A stretch of DNA of 64,000 nucleotides from Catalimonadaceae bacterium JC749 (GCA_021730635.1 JAJNNC010000003.1:496001-560000), one strand, 5' to 3'. Counted from the stretch's first letter, positions 51,978 to 62,898 are shown. The notes: generated by a model from the letters alone, not told the origin. Made by a program: numbers and translations.

Positions 51978-54900
51978 ATGCAGGAAAAGTCCAAGCAGAA
52001 TGGCCATGAATTGGAGGGACAGGAGGCACAGCAGCACTACATTGTAGGCATTGGTGCTTCGGCTGGCGGACTGGAAGCCATTAATGAACTTTTTGACAAT
52101 ATCCCCCGGAGCAATCATTTCTCTTTTGTCATTATCCAACACCTTTCTCCCGACCATAAAAGTCTGATGGATGAGTTGTTGGCTAAGCATACCGAAATGA
52201 AGATCCATATTGCGGAAGAAGGCATGATTGTGCTTCCCAACTGTATCTATCTTATTCCCAGCAAAAAGAACCTGACCATTAAAAACAACAGGCTCCACCT
52301 GGTAGAAAAGAACACCCAGGCAGCACCCAATTTTACCATTGACATTTTTCTGGAATCGCTGGCCAAAGACAAAGGAAAAAATGCCATTGGCATCATACTG
52401 TCAGGGACAGGCACCGACGGTACCAACGGCATTGTTGCCATCAAAGAAAGAGGGGGCATGGTGATCGTGCAAGACCCTGCGACTGCCAAGTTTGATGGCA
52501 TGCCCAACAGCGCCATTGAATCAGGCTATACCGACTATATTTTACCTCCTGAAATAATGGCAGAGAAAATCCTGCAGTACCCCAAAAAAGATCACCCTGA
52601 CAATGGTTTTATCAATTCCAGCTTCAATGGAAGCGAAGATGTGCTATTGCAAATCCTTAACCTGGTACGTGACAACACAGCCAACGACTTTACGGCTTAT
52701 AAAAGACAGACGCTGGAACGAAGGGTTATCAGAAGAATGGTAGAGCAAAAGATCGAACAACCCACAGAGTACCTGCATTACCTGAGAAACAACCCGGATG
52801 AAGTGGCGCAATTGGGAGAGGAGTTCCTGATTGGTGTCACCCGTTTTTTCAGGGATAGCGACGCTTTCAAAATCCTCCAGCAGGAAGTAGTTCCGGCCAT
52901 TGTGAATGGTAAGTCCAGAAAAGAGCAGATTAAAGTTTGGGTGGCCGGATGTAGTACCGGAGAAGAAGCCTATTCGCTGGCGATCTTGTTCACTGAGTAC
53001 ATGGAGCAAAAGGGCAAAGAGCTGAATATCAAAATATTTGCCACCGACATGGATGCCAAAGCGATAGAGATAGCAGCCAAAGGTTTATATGATCGAAGAA
53101 CTATTGAAGAACTCTCTGAGGAAAGACTATCCCGATTTTTTGTCAGAGAAGGGAAAGGGTACTGCATCAGCAAACATGTGAGAAAAATGGTGATCTTTGC
53201 GCAGCATAACCTGCTGAAAGATCCTCCTTTTAGTAAAATTGATCTGGTGAGCTGCCGGAATTTGCTCATTTACATGAAGCCTGAGTTGCAGAAAAAGGTA
53301 TTGTCTACTTTTCACTTTTCTCTGAATCTGGGGGGGTACCTGTTTTTAGGCTCCAGTGAAAGCAGCGGTACGCTAAAAGACGCACTGGAAGTGGTGAACA
53401 AAAGATGGAATATTTATAAAACCATCACGGTTAACAACAACTACGCTAAGAGTGCCGTCTTCTTCACAGAAAAGAAAGAAAGAGCCTCTTCTGCCAAAAC
53501 GCCTAACCTAAAGCCTATGGTCAATTCGCTTCAGAAGAGGATGGAAGAGGTTTTTAAAGAAGCCATGCTGGAGGAATTTGGCTATGCAGCCTTGTACATC
53601 AACGAAAACTATGACTTTCTGCAAGCCATGGGCGACTACAAACGGTTTCTGAGGCTACCTGAAAAAACATTGCAACTCAACCTGCTCAAGATGCTTCCCA
53701 ATCCGTTGAGTGTGGCGTTGAGCGTGGCTTTAAGAAAAGCCGGACGGCTCAAGGAAAAGGTAGTCAGCCACCACATCAGGGTGACGGAGGACGATGTTGT
53801 CAGAAGCATAGATGTGGTAGTGAAGCCATTTCTGGATTCGGATCAGTATAGTGAGAAATTTTTTATGGTGCTGCTCAAAGAAAATCCACAAAAACCTATC
53901 AGTAGCGCCCCTGAGGAAATCTCAGACAGTCAGGTTAACATCGATCGTTTTTATGAACTGGAGAACGAACTCAGGGAAGCCAAGGAAAATCTCCAGACAA
54001 CCGTGGAGGAGTTGGAAACTTCTAACGAGGAATTGCAGTCCAGCAATGAGGAGTTGATCTCTGCCAACGAAGAGCTGCAAAGCACCAACGAAGAGCTGCA
54101 ATCGCTCAACGAGGAATTGCATACCGTAAATGCGGAGCATCAGCTCAAGATCAAGGAACTGTCCGAACTGAACGATGATTTGAACAACTACTTCAGAAGT
54201 ACGGAGATCGGACAGCTTTTTATTGATCGGGATTACCTGATCCGTAAATATACCCCGGCCATTTCCAAACAGATCAACGTCATAGAATCGGATATTGGCC
54301 GGCCCATCAACCACTTCTCATTCAACATGAAGTACAATCGGCTGGTAGAGGACATCAGACTGGTCCTGGAAAACCATGAAACGGTAGAGCAGGAGATTGA
54401 AGTGAACGACGGGCAATATTATCTGATGAGAGTGCAGCCTTATATCCGGCAGGACAAATCCTATGACGGGGCGGTGGTGACCTTCGTCGATGTGACGGAT
54501 TTAAAGCATCTGAATAACAGACTCGCTGGCGTGTTAAACAGCTCGCTGCATGGTATCTCTGCTTTTGAAACTATTAAAGGTAAAGGAGGAAAAATACAGG
54601 ATTTCCGGTGGATTCTGGCCAATAAGATGGCAGAAAAGATGGTAGGCCGTCAGCAGAAAAATTTGATAGGGCAATGTCTTCTGGAGATCATGCCGGGGAT
54701 GAAAAAAGATGGTCTTTTTGAAAAGCTTGTACAGGTAGTTGAAACAGGACAGTCGTTGCATGAAGAAATATATTATAAACATGAAGGTTTGAATGGGTGG
54801 TTTGAAATAGCCGCTGTCAGAATAGAGAATGGCCTCACCCTCTCGCTGGCAGATATCAGTGAAAAGAAAGCAGCGGAAAAAGAATTAATGGCAGCCTACG

Positions 54901-56072
54901 AAGAAGTAAAAGCCACTAAAGAACGGCTGGTCATGCTCAACAACGAACTGGAAAACCGGGTAGCCGAGCGAACCCAGGCACTCTCTTCCAGTGAAGAAAG
55001 ATTTCGTCTAGTTTCTATGGCTACCAACGATGCGGTATGGGACTGGAACCTGGTTTCCAGTGAATTCTGGTGGAATGAAGCTTTCAAGGAAATATTCGGT
55101 TACCAGGAAGATGATATTCAGCCCGGCGTGGAATCCTGGTTCAACAGAATTCATCCTGACGATAGAGAGCAGGTGGTAGAAGATATTTACCAGTTTATCA
55201 ACCAGGGAAAAGAAAAGTGGTCTTACGAATACCGTTTTCAAACAGCCGAAGGCTCCTATGCTTTTGTCTATAACCGTGCCTATGCTTTAAAAGACGAAAA
55301 TGGCATCCCCTACCGGATCCTGGGCTCCCTGGTGGATTTAACGGATCTTAAAAAAGCACAGGATGAACTCAGAAAAAGTAATGACAATCTGGTAAAGATC
55401 AATACAGACCTCGACAATTTTGTGTACACGGCCTCTCATGACCTCAAATCTCCTATCGCCAACCTGGAAGGGTTAACCGATTTGCTACGGCAGAATATGG
55501 AAGGGAAAAGCGATGGAAAAATGATAAGGCTCATTGAGATGATTGCTACCTCTGTCGGCAAGCTGAAGAATACGGTCAAAGCCCTCACCGAAATCACCAA
55601 AGTGCAGAAAGACCTGGATACCAGCACTGAATGGTTATCATTTCAGGATATCCTGGAGGATGTCAGATCTGATATTCATAAAATGATTGAAAAGGCAGAG
55701 GCCACTATTGAGGCAGAATTTTTGGTTTCTCATATTCATTATACCAAAATTAACCTGAGGAGTATTTTTTATAACCTGATCAGCAATGCCATCAAATACA
55801 AAAGCCCTGAGCGGAACCCAGTGATCCACATAAAGGTAGAAAAGATAGAACCTTATATAGTGCTCACCTTTCAGGACAATGGCTTAGGTATGACTCCTGT
55901 GCAGCTTGACAAATTGTTTACCATGTTCAAGCGATTTCATAGTCATGTGGATGGCACTGGCGTAGGCTTGTATATGGTTAAAAGAATTGTGGAAAACCGT
56001 GGTGGCAAAATTGAAGTAAAAAGCGAAGAAGGCAAAGGAACAACCTTCCGTGTATTTCTGGAAGATAAATAG
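51978..56072 (+). CDS. CheB-CheR-PAS-histidine kinase fusion
   Basis: The 1364-residue product has an N-terminal CheB methylesterase domain (about 20-195) with the intact triad Ser28 (GASAGG), His55 (IIQHLS) and Asp147 (GTGTDG); a CheR methyltransferase domain (about 215-480: [20 protein letters not shown], then [15 protein letters not shown]); a long [17 protein letters not shown] coiled coil (about 665-715); three PAS domains (about 730-850, 860-985, 1020-1130); and a histidine kinase core with phospho-His1154 ([13 protein letters not shown]) and HATPase ([18 protein letters not shown]). No receiver is attached. It follows the kinase-less phytochrome and is its most likely signalling output. 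Methylation of a chemoreceptor is not supported: none is nearby. Confidence 0.93.
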   Translation: MQEKSKQNGHELEGQEAQQHYIVGIGASAGGLEAINELFDNIPRSNHFSFVIIQHLSPDHKSLMDELLAKHTEMKIHIAEEGMIVLPNCIYLIPSKKNLTIKNNRLHLVEKNTQAAPNFTIDIFLESLAKDKGKNAIGIILSGTGTDGTNGIVAIKERGGMVIVQDPATAKFDGMPNSAIESGYTDYILPPEIMAEKILQYPKKDHPDNGFINSSFNGSEDVLLQILNLVRDNTANDFTAYKRQTLERRVIRRMVEQKIEQPTEYLHYLRNNPDEVAQLGEEFLIGVTRFFRDSDAFKILQQEVVPAIVNGKSRKEQIKVWVAGCSTGEEAYSLAILFTEYMEQKGKELNIKIFATDMDAKAIEIAAKGLYDRRTIEELSEERLSRFFVREGKGYCISKHVRKMVIFAQHNLLKDPPFSKIDLVSCRNLLIYMKPELQKKVLSTFHFSLNLGGYLFLGSSESSGTLKDALEVVNKRWNIYKTITVNNNYAKSAVFFTEKKERASSAKTPNLKPMVNSLQKRMEEVFKEAMLEEFGYAALYINENYDFLQAMGDYKRFLRLPEKTLQLNLLKMLPNPLSVALSVALRKAGRLKEKVVSHHIRVTEDDVVRSIDVVVKPFLDSDQYSEKFFMVLLKENPQKPISSAPEEISDSQVNIDRFYELENELREAKENLQTTVEELETSNEELQSSNEELISANEELQSTNEELQSLNEELHTVNAEHQLKIKELSELNDDLNNYFRSTEIGQLFIDRDYLIRKYTPAISKQINVIESDIGRPINHFSFNMKYNRLVEDIRLVLENHETVEQEIEVNDGQYYLMRVQPYIRQDKSYDGAVVTFVDVTDLKHLNNRLAGVLNSSLHGISAFETIKGKGGKIQDFRWILANKMAEKMVGRQQKNLIGQCLLEIMPGMKKDGLFEKLVQVVETGQSLHEEIYYKHEGLNGWFEIAAVRIENGLTLSLADISEKKAAEKELMAAYEEVKATKERLVMLNNELENRVAERTQALSSSEERFRLVSMATNDAVWDWNLVSSEFWWNEAFKEIFGYQEDDIQPGVESWFNRIHPDDREQVVEDIYQFINQGKEKWSYEYRFQTAEGSYAFVYNRAYALKDENGIPYRILGSLVDLTDLKKAQDELRKSNDNLVKINTDLDNFVYTASHDLKSPIANLEGLTDLLRQNMEGKSDGKMIRLIEMIATSVGKLKNTVKALTEITKVQKDLDTSTEWLSFQDILEDVRSDIHKMIEKAEATIEAEFLVSHIHYTKINLRSIFYNLISNAIKYKSPERNPVIHIKVEKIEPYIVLTFQDNGLGMTPVQLDKLFTMFKRFHSHVDGTGVGLYMVKRIVENRGGKIEVKSEEGKGTTFRVFLEDK

Positions 56073-56212
56073 CCAATACCCACGCTGCCGATCAATGCCA
56101 GTGTCAATAAGTTTGAGGCAGCGGTTTGTACACAGACCACAGCCCTTCAGGCAAAGTTGATATCTAAGAGGGACCTGTCCTCTTTTATGCTTTCACTCAC
56201 TTTCGTACGCTC

Positions 56213-58576
56213 TTATTCACTCCGTAGTGCTTTTACCGGGTTGGCCTGAGCAGCACGGAGAGCTTGGGTTGTCACAAAGGCCAGCGCAAACAACAAGGCA
56301 ACGACACCCGTGATGGGGAAAATCCACCAGTGTATGTCGGTACGGATGGGGTATCGTTCCAGATAGGTAGACAGTGCCAACCAGGCAAGGGGAGCCGATA
56401 TGACAAAGGCAATGATCACCAGCCGTGAGAAATCTTTAGACATCAGCGAAACGATACTCACCACAGAAGCCCCCAGCACCTTGCGGATACCGATCTCTTT
56501 GGTACGCTGCTCGGCCATGTAGGAAGCCAGTCCGAACAAACCTAAACCCGTGATGAGCAGGGCCAGCGCTGTGAATACATTAGCAAGACGCTTGGTCAGG
56601 TTGATGGTAATGTACTTCTTCTGAAATTCTTCATCGGCAAATTTGTACTCAAACGGATAAGCCGGATTGTGTTTAATAAAAATCTCTTTTATACGGGCCA
56701 GCAAATCCGGCAGGTCATTGGTTTTGGCCAAACGAAGCGTGACGCTACCCCTCCATTCAGGGTTAAGGATCACAAACATAGGACTCACCGGCTGATAGGG
56801 TGACCCCATCAACACATTGTCAACAATACCGATCAGGGTACGCTTTTCTCCCCACAGATCAAGTTGTGTACCCAATGGATCTTCCAGTTGCATAATGTCC
56901 ATACCCGCCTGATTGACCAGGATAGCCGTGGTATCGCTGGCAAAATCTTTGGAAAAATCACGTCCTTCCAGCACTTTGATGCCCATAGTTTCCGTATAGT
57001 CATAATCGGCTGCAATGGTAGTAAAAATGACACGCTGCTCCTCCGGTTTTCCGGGCCAGCCCAGAAAGTTGTTGGAGTAGATATTGGTAATGGGACTGTT
57101 CGACCGGGTCATGGCTTCTACCAATCCTGACTGAAGCAGGTCATTTTTCAGCACTTCATAGTTTTGCTGAAGGCCATCGTTACTATCTATGGTGATCAGG
57201 TTTTCCTGGGTGTAGCCCAGTTCCCGGTCTTGTACCAGCTGAATTTGCTGATAGATCACGATGGTACCGATGATGAGCAGGATGGAGAAGCCAAACTGTA
57301 AGATAACCAACACCTTCCGGGGAGTGACCGCCTCCTTACCCGCCTTGATTTTTCCCTTCAGCACCTTAACAGGCTGAAAAGAGGACAGGTACAGGGCCGG
57401 ATAGCTGCCGGCCACCATGCCGGTAAACAAAATCACACTGAGGCTTGCCAACCAGAACTGCCATGAGGTATAATCGATGAACAGCTTCTTATCTACCAGA
57501 TTATTGTAATAGGGCAATACCAGTTCGGCCAGCAAAATCGCTATCAGAAAGGCCAGCAAAGTAATAAAGACAGACTCACTCATAAACTGTATGACCAGTT
57601 CCCTGCGCCTCGACCCTACACTTTTGCGGATGCCCACTTCCCGTGCCCTTCGTTCGGAGCGCGCTGTCGCCAGATTCATAAAATTGATGCAGGCAATAAG
57701 GAGAATGAAAACAGCAATGATGGTGAATAACTGCACATACTCTATCATACCCCCTTCTTCTACACCATTCTCAAAGTTGGAATACAAACGCCACCGCAGC
57801 AGCGGATACAGAAACAGTTCTCTTTTAAAGTCCAGCTTCCCATGCTTGTCTACGATATCCCGGATGCTATTTTCTACCGCAGCCTTCTGTGAGGCATCAT
57901 CCAGTTCTGCATAGACCTGAAAGGAATGGTTATCCCATTCCTGCTGCTGGCCTTTAATCCAATCGGTTTGCTCATTCAGTTTCCAGGGTAACAGAAAGTC
58001 AAACTGAAAAGAGGAGTTGGTCGCAACATCTTCCAACACGCCCGTCACTTTCAGATCATACTTGTCATCTACCCGCACCACTTTTCCCATGGGATCTTCC
58101 TCGTCAAACAACGCCCGGGCTGTAGATTGGGTAATGACAATAGAAGAAGGGTCGTTGAGGGTGGTGGGTGCTTCTCCCTTGAGCAAAGGAAACTCGAACA
58201 TCTGCAGAAACTCTTCACTCACAAACAAACCCTGCTTGATAATCGGATTTTCATCGACCGATAGCAGATGGTTGCTTCCCCAATCCGAAACGGCCACCCG
58301 CTCGATATGGCTGTTGGCTGTCTTCAGGGCTTCATAGGTTGGCAAAGGTAAGGATGTCTGTGAACCAATCTCTTCTTCCCATCGGGCCTGAAGCCATACC
58401 TGGTACAGCCGGTCAGCCTTAGGATGAAAAGTATCAAAAGACATTTCATCCTGCACCCACAATAGAATCAAGATACTACAGGTCAGTCCGATAGACAAAC
58501 CTGTAATATTGATAAAAGAATAGATCTTGTTTTTTAATAGATTGCGAAGCGCAACGAGGGTGTAGTTCTTTAACAT
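56213..58576 (-). CDS. FtsX/MacB-type ABC transporter permease
   Basis: The Met at 58576 (MLKNYTLVALRNLLKNKIYSFINITGLSIGL) is preferred over the upstream open frame to 58711, giving 787 residues with the usual N-terminal membrane helix of this family. Two MacB periplasmic core domains alternate with FtsX helices, marked by REVGIRKSVGSRR and KEIGIRKVLGAS. It is a paralogue of the protein at 35235 in overall layout. No ATPase is attached. A palindrome at 58684-58699 lies about 110 bases upstream, as for the other permease. Confidence 0.9.
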   Translation of the reverse strand: MLKNYTLVALRNLLKNKIYSFINITGLSIGLTCSILILLWVQDEMSFDTFHPKADRLYQVWLQARWEEEIGSQTSLPLPTYEALKTANSHIERVAVSDWGSNHLLSVDENPIIKQGLFVSEEFLQMFEFPLLKGEAPTTLNDPSSIVITQSTARALFDEEDPMGKVVRVDDKYDLKVTGVLEDVATNSSFQFDFLLPWKLNEQTDWIKGQQQEWDNHSFQVYAELDDASQKAAVENSIRDIVDKHGKLDFKRELFLYPLLRWRLYSNFENGVEEGGMIEYVQLFTIIAVFILLIACINFMNLATARSERRAREVGIRKSVGSRRRELVIQFMSESVFITLLAFLIAILLAELVLPYYNNLVDKKLFIDYTSWQFWLASLSVILFTGMVAGSYPALYLSSFQPVKVLKGKIKAGKEAVTPRKVLVILQFGFSILLIIGTIVIYQQIQLVQDRELGYTQENLITIDSNDGLQQNYEVLKNDLLQSGLVEAMTRSNSPITNIYSNNFLGWPGKPEEQRVIFTTIAADYDYTETMGIKVLEGRDFSKDFASDTTAILVNQAGMDIMQLEDPLGTQLDLWGEKRTLIGIVDNVLMGSPYQPVSPMFVILNPEWRGSVTLRLAKTNDLPDLLARIKEIFIKHNPAYPFEYKFADEEFQKKYITINLTKRLANVFTALALLITGLGLFGLASYMAEQRTKEIGIRKVLGASVVSIVSLMSKDFSRLVIIAFVISAPLAWLALSTYLERYPIRTDIHWWIFPITGVVALLFALAFVTTQALRAAQANPVKALRSE

Positions 58577-58683
58577 GGCCGATGTATTTGAGAAGAAAAA
58601 TACCTGTAACCCAGGTTCAAGCCTTATGCCAAAGCCGTCAACAGGGGATATACCCCAGAATGAGGGGTTCCTATCTTCTATAC

Positions 58684-58699
58684 TGTTCATTATTGAACA
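58684..58699. promoter_or_regulatory. Palindrome TGTTCA-ttat-TGAACA upstream of the second FtsX/MacB permease
   Basis: The 16 bases are an inverted repeat with 6-base arms. They lie about 110 bases before the start at 58576, as the operators at 35101-35141 do for the other permease, and share the core TTCATTAT. The other bases of 58577-58822 show no gene. Confidence 0.5.
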
Positions 58700-58822
58700 C
58701 CCGTTGGTCAATGACGTACACTTTATGCAGCTGCTCTTATTTTCAATGGGCTTGTCTCAATTGGTAATGCGATGGTCTCACAGCTTATGAAGCTGATAGC
58801 TGGCAAATCTATGTCCGAGCCT

Positions 58823-60298
58823 TCAAACGTCAGCAGATTCTTCCCGGATTTGCTTTACTTTTCCTTCCTGCAGAAAGATATACTTATCAACACAAGCCGG
58901 AATGTCCTCCGGCTGATGAGAAACGTAGATCAGTGTCTTTTCAGATTGCTTACAAATCACATCGGTCAAAAACGTGAATCTTTTGGTTTGTTCCGGGTCT
59001 AGCCCCTGACAAGGTTCGTCCAGGATCAGCATAGGTGGATTTTTGACCAATGCTCTGGCCAGCAACGCCAGCCGCTGTTCACTTAAAGGAATATCCGCTA
59101 ACCTGCGTTTCTCCAGCGGGAGGATCTGAAAAAGGTCCATCCATGCGTAAATTCTTTCTTTTTGAGCTGCGGAGAGGTTTTTATCCGGTACCATTTTATC
59201 CGATAACCCGGATGCTACAGTTTCAGCACAAGTGAGCGTCCGGTTGAAGCAGAGATGCAACTCCGGAGAGACAAAGCCAATCCGCCTTTTGATATCCCAG
59301 ATGCTTTCCCCGCTTCCTCTTTTCTGGTCAAACAAATAAATCGTGTTGGCATACGCTTGCGGGTGATCCCCACTGATCAGACTCAGCAGCGTAGACTTAC
59401 CGGCTCCATTGGGTCCGGACAATGCCCAATGCTCTCCCCTTCTCACCTGCCAGCTCACCTGATCCAGAATCTTTCTGTCTCCATACTGTACTTTTACCTG
59501 TTCCAAGCGCACCGCTATGGTAAAACTCTTGTCAGGAGGAGCAGCCGGTATCCGGGAAGCTAAGACACTCACAGGCAAAGAAGCAGGCTTTCTTTCTTTT
59601 TCTACAAAACATGTCCGTGTATAAACATGCTGTATGCGGCCTGCCTCCATCTCTATCACCCGGGTAATCTGCTCAGGAATTTCTGTGGGTGAAGTAATCA
59701 ACAGGAGCGTCATACCGGAGGCAATCAGTTGATTGATGATTTGATGCAGTTTCTGCCGGGCTGCTGTATCCAGCCCTATAAAAGGATTGTCCAGGATCAG
59801 CACTTGCGGGTTTTGTAAGAGTGCCTGGGCTATCTGCAATTTTTTATTTTCCCCGTTAGATAGCTCAAGGAGCCGTGTATGGCGCAGATAAGCTATGCCG
59901 AGTAGTTCCAATACCTGATCTGTCGTAATCCCCTGATGTTGCTTGTGTTTCTGATAAATTTGCGCTAACACCGCTTCCACTACTGGCGACTCTTCAGCGC
60001 TGACACTATTAAAACGGGCCTGATAATACGCTTGTGAGGCATTGCCGCCATACGCAGGCTGTTGTTCTATCAACTGGATACGGGTATCCGAAAAATGGCA
60101 TTGCAAGCTTCCCGAAGCAATATAACGGCGCTTCTTTATGACCTGCCCCAAGAGTGTCTTTCCACTGCCGGAAGGCCCTACAATGGCCCACCCTTCTCCC
60201 TGACAGATCATAAGATTGATATCTTTCAATACAAAATGGGATCCGATTTTGACAAACAATTTTTCCGCTTCAATCAGTTTTTGGCCTATACGATCCAT
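58823..60298 (-). CDS. ModF-like ATPase with two ABC domains
   Basis: The Met at 60298 (MDRIGQKLIEAEKL) gives 491 residues; a longer start at 60343 would overlap the MFS gene. Domain 1 has Walker A GPSGSGKTLLGQ, signature LSNGENKKLQIAQAL and Walker B LILDNP. Domain 2 has Walker A GPNGAGKSTLLSL, a weak signature PLSEQRLALLARAL and Walker B LILDEP. There are no membrane helices. This two-ATPase layout matches ModF/PhrA-type proteins whose role is unclear in most species. It lies behind the MFS exporter on the same strand (34 bases) and probably in one transcript. Confidence 0.88.
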   Translation of the reverse strand: MDRIGQKLIEAEKLFVKIGSHFVLKDINLMICQGEGWAIVGPSGSGKTLLGQVIKKRRYIASGSLQCHFSDTRIQLIEQQPAYGGNASQAYYQARFNSVSAEESPVVEAVLAQIYQKHKQHQGITTDQVLELLGIAYLRHTRLLELSNGENKKLQIAQALLQNPQVLILDNPFIGLDTAARQKLHQIINQLIASGMTLLLITSPTEIPEQITRVIEMEAGRIQHVYTRTCFVEKERKPASLPVSVLASRIPAAPPDKSFTIAVRLEQVKVQYGDRKILDQVSWQVRRGEHWALSGPNGAGKSTLLSLISGDHPQAYANTIYLFDQKRGSGESIWDIKRRIGFVSPELHLCFNRTLTCAETVASGLSDKMVPDKNLSAAQKERIYAWMDLFQILPLEKRRLADIPLSEQRLALLARALVKNPPMLILDEPCQGLDPEQTKRFTFLTDVICKQSEKTLIYVSHQPEDIPACVDKYIFLQEGKVKQIREESADV

Positions 60299-60332
60299 GA
60301 ATAATAAGAAATGGGAATTAGGAGAAAGCCCT

Positions 60333-61547
60333 TTATGCGGCATGCGGCCGCTGCTCTTTTTTCAAATTAGGTAAAAAAACAGTGATAATGCCTATGAGCG
60401 GCAGGAAAGCACAGACTTTAAAGACATAGTCGATAGAAGTATGATCTGCCAGATATCCTAACAATGCCGAGCCTAAACCACCCATACCGAAAGCCAGCCC
60501 AAAGAATAAGCCGGATACCATCCCCACTTTGCCAGGCATCAGTTCCTGGGCATACACCACAATAACAGAAAAGGCAGAAGAAATAATGAGCCCTATGAGA
60601 ACACACAAAATCCCGGTCCAGAACAAGTTAGCCCAGGGTAGCAACAGAGAAAAAGGAGCAGCACCCAGAATAGAAAACCAGATCACATGTTTGCGGTTAA
60701 AACGATCTCCTAAAGGCCCTCCCAGAAAAGTTCCGGCAGCCGCCGCCGACAAAAACAGAAACAGATACATCTGCGACTGCTTGATAGAAACCCCAAAATG
60801 ATCGATCAGATAAAAAGTAAAGTAACTGGTAATACTGGACAGATAAATAAATTTAGAAAATATCAGCAGAACCAGCACAAATAAGACCCCGCTGACCCTC
60901 TTACGGGATATCATGCCCTCCGGGCTGCTTCCGTTTTTACTTTTACCGCTGCTATAATGCCTGCTATACCAATGCGCTACTTTCCACTGTATCACAATGG
61001 CTCCGATAGCAGCGATGGATAACCATCCAAAACCCTTCTGTCCGTAGGGTGCAATCATCAGCGCAGCCAGCAAAGGGCCGATGGCACTGCCGGTATTCCC
61101 TCCCAGTTGAAATATGGATTGAGCTAAACCTCTTCTTCCTCCTCCGGAAGCCAAATACGCTACCCTTGATGATTCCGGATGCAGGATCGCAGACCCCACT
61201 CCTACCAAACTCACCGACAAAAGGATCATATAGAAACCTGAAGAAAAAGCCAGCAGGATAATGCCGCTGAGCGTAAATCCTACGCCTACAGGAAGAGAAT
61301 AGGGTTTGGGTTTGATATCCGTATATAATCCGATCAGGGGCTGCAACAAAGAGGCTGTCAGGTTAAAAGAGAAGGTAATGAAACCTACCTGGGTAAAGTT
61401 TAACTGCAAGGCGCTTTTGAACACCGGATACATGGCCAGGATCACGGACTGAATAGCGTCATTCAGCAAATGTGCCATACTAATGGCAAAAAGAATAGGA
61501 TAAACGGTGGCAGTCGCAGGAAAAGAGGCAGTACTATTGTTTCCCAT
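60333..61547 (-). CDS. MFS transporter of the fosmidomycin-resistance (Fsr) type
   Basis: The 404-residue product has 12 membrane helices. The N-terminal segment HLLNDAIQSVILAMYPVFKSALQLNFTQVGFI and the loop GLYTDIKPKPYSLPVG between helices 2 and 3 match the Fsr branch, which includes fosmidomycin exporters. The central cytoplasmic loop contains a Ser/Lys-rich segment. It probably exports a drug or metabolite with H+ antiport. Its -7 box is at 61577-61584. The ATPase gene downstream has no obvious functional link to an MFS protein. Confidence 0.88.
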   Translation of the reverse strand: MGNNSTASFPATATVYPILFAISMAHLLNDAIQSVILAMYPVFKSALQLNFTQVGFITFSFNLTASLLQPLIGLYTDIKPKPYSLPVGVGFTLSGIILLAFSSGFYMILLSVSLVGVGSAILHPESSRVAYLASGGGRRGLAQSIFQLGGNTGSAIGPLLAALMIAPYGQKGFGWLSIAAIGAIVIQWKVAHWYSRHYSSGKSKNGSSPEGMISRKRVSGVLFVLVLLIFSKFIYLSSITSYFTFYLIDHFGVSIKQSQMYLFLFLSAAAAGTFLGGPLGDRFNRKHVIWFSILGAAPFSLLLPWANLFWTGILCVLIGLIISSAFSVIVVYAQELMPGKVGMVSGLFFGLAFGMGGLGSALLGYLADHTSIDYVFKVCAFLPLIGIITVFLPNLKKEQRPHAA

Positions 61548-61576
61548 ATTTTAATAAGAAGGTTGATAAACCGGCG

Positions 61577-61584
61577 CAAAATTA
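61577..61584 (-). promoter_or_regulatory. -7 box TAATTTTG for the MFS gene
   Basis: On the minus strand 61584-61577 reads TAATTTTG, an exact TAnnTTTG match 29 bases before the ATG at 61547. A -33 box is not clear. Confidence 0.45.
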
Positions 61585-61962
61585 AAAAAAATACACATTG
61601 GCCTGCCGGAAGAAGCCAATCAATTTTCACATACTGTCATACAGACCATAGAAAGGTTGTCTCCTTTCTGTCATAATACTACTTGTAGCAAACCAGCTTT
61701 TTACGGGTAAGCAAGGTAGTGAAATATTCAATAGATCAATCATTTTGTTTTATTTTTCGCAATCATTAATTAATTTTATTGCCACCAGTATTGCTTTTTA
61801 TTTGAATTAATAATAAAATTACATAATATGATTGAAAAGCTATTTAATTGTTTATTTCTGGTTACTTACTTGGTAAGATGATACACATTTTCAATTGGAT
61901 GTTTTTACCATAATACCACATATTAGACGAAAAAATCATTGTTAACTTTAGCAACTACTATC
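61585..61962. other. AT-rich intergenic region
   Basis: No gene is supported. A hairpin AGAAAGG-ttgtct-CCTTTCT sits at 61650-61669, and CTGTCATA occurs twice around it. TAACTTTA at 61943-61950 is a near-consensus -7 box just before the small gene at 61963. Confidence 0.4.
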
Positions 61963-62211
61963 ATGGTTAATCTCTTTGAGTTTGATAAACTTTCATTTTC
62001 GGAAAAAACAGATTGTACGCTTATCTATGGCACTTACATTATGGAAAGAGTATTTAGAGATTATAAAACCGCTCTGTACCATCTGAATGATTACTTTGTA
62101 GAGGTTTTATACAATAATATGAACAATACTATTGTTGGTATTGCGAGCTTGCCAGAAAAGGCGGTCTTTCAAAAATATACAGACTATATCTCCCTGAAAG
62201 ATTTGTATTAA
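61963..62211 (+). CDS. Small protein, first of two tandem paralogues, unknown function
   Basis: The ATG at 61963 gives 82 residues (MVNLFEFDKLSFSEKTD). The C-terminal half (YHLNDYFVEVLYNNMNNTIVGIAS ... KYTDYISLKDLY) closely matches the protein encoded at 62641: the shared pattern is EK, then YxLxDyFxEVxY, then YxDYIxLxxLY. No signal, membrane helix or known motif. The gene is AT-rich. Two copies within 700 bases mean a local duplication under selection to be kept. Confidence 0.65.
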   Translation: MVNLFEFDKLSFSEKTDCTLIYGTYIMERVFRDYKTALYHLNDYFVEVLYNNMNNTIVGIASLPEKAVFQKYTDYISLKDLY

Positions 62212-62289
62212 AATACAAGGTCCCTCCTTTCAGGAAATACCCCTATTCTACTAATCAACAAGCATTTACATTGACAATCGCTGACTGCT

Positions 62290-62306
62290 GGCTGGCACTG
62301 CCAGCC
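62290..62306. repeat. Perfect inverted repeat in the gap between the paralogues
   Basis: GGCTGGCA-c-TGCCAGCC is a perfect 8-base inverted repeat. The 429-base gap 62212-62640 has no other supported feature; short frames on both strands there lack family resemblance or a sensible context. Confidence 0.5.
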
Positions 62307-62640
62307 TGGTGCGCTATTTGTTTCTTCACACAGATCTGATAGCAAACGCTCCCTTCATCAGGAGATGTCCGGTGGGTCAACCTTTCTACTGATTGTTTTG
62401 CTATCTTAGCCTGGTTTCCCTTTTTAGAACCTGCCATATCGCTATCATGAAAGGCTTGCTCTTCAGCCGAAAGCTGAGACGAACTGCCCCGGGCTTCACA
62501 GCACTTATTTTTTTTTGGATTTACTTCACTTATTGGAAAACAAGAAATTTATTACCTTCATTAATTTTTTATTCTTCTCCCACTAAAATGGCGCAGAGTT
62601 TGCCCTTTATTTGTTACAACCTCCGGCAGATATTTGTGAT

Positions 62641-62898
62641 ATGAAGTATATGTTTACTAAAAGCGAGTTCAATCGTTTGACCCTCCGGGAGAAGGCGAAC
62701 TATACCTTTGGTAGAGGAAGGCTGTTACTGCGTAGACATGCCAAGTATTATACGGTAGGATTGTTCTATGTAGATAATTTTTTTGCAGAAGTTTGGTATG
62801 ACCTCCGAACAAATGATATTATTAATATTGTCTCCTTCAACGATGGCAAATCATTAGATGTATATGCCGACTACATCAATCTTGATAAACTTTACTAA
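62641..62898 (+). CDS. Small protein, second of two tandem paralogues, unknown function
   Basis: ATG at 62641 gives 85 residues (MKYMFTKSEFNRLTLREKAN). The open frame extends ten codons upstream, but the alignment with the 61963 protein starts at this Met region. Shared residues include L, EK, T, DNFFAEVWYDL for the partner's NDYFVEVLYNN, and DYINLDKLY for DYISLKDLY. It has more Arg/Lys in the middle (GRGRLLLRRHAKYY). Function is unknown; such small pairs can be stress or regulatory proteins. Confidence 0.65.
   Translation: MKYMFTKSEFNRLTLREKANYTFGRGRLLLRRHAKYYTVGLFYVDNFFAEVWYDLRTNDIINIVSFNDGKSLDVYADYINLDKLY

Noticed and set aside
58577-58711. Longer N-terminus of the second FtsX/MacB permease
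   Set aside because: The added residues are unlike the family and cover the operator region; MLKNYTLVALRN is the standard start.
62255-62644. Short frames on both strands between the small paralogues
   Set aside because: No family resemblance, no promoter box, and the plus frame runs into the start of the next gene.
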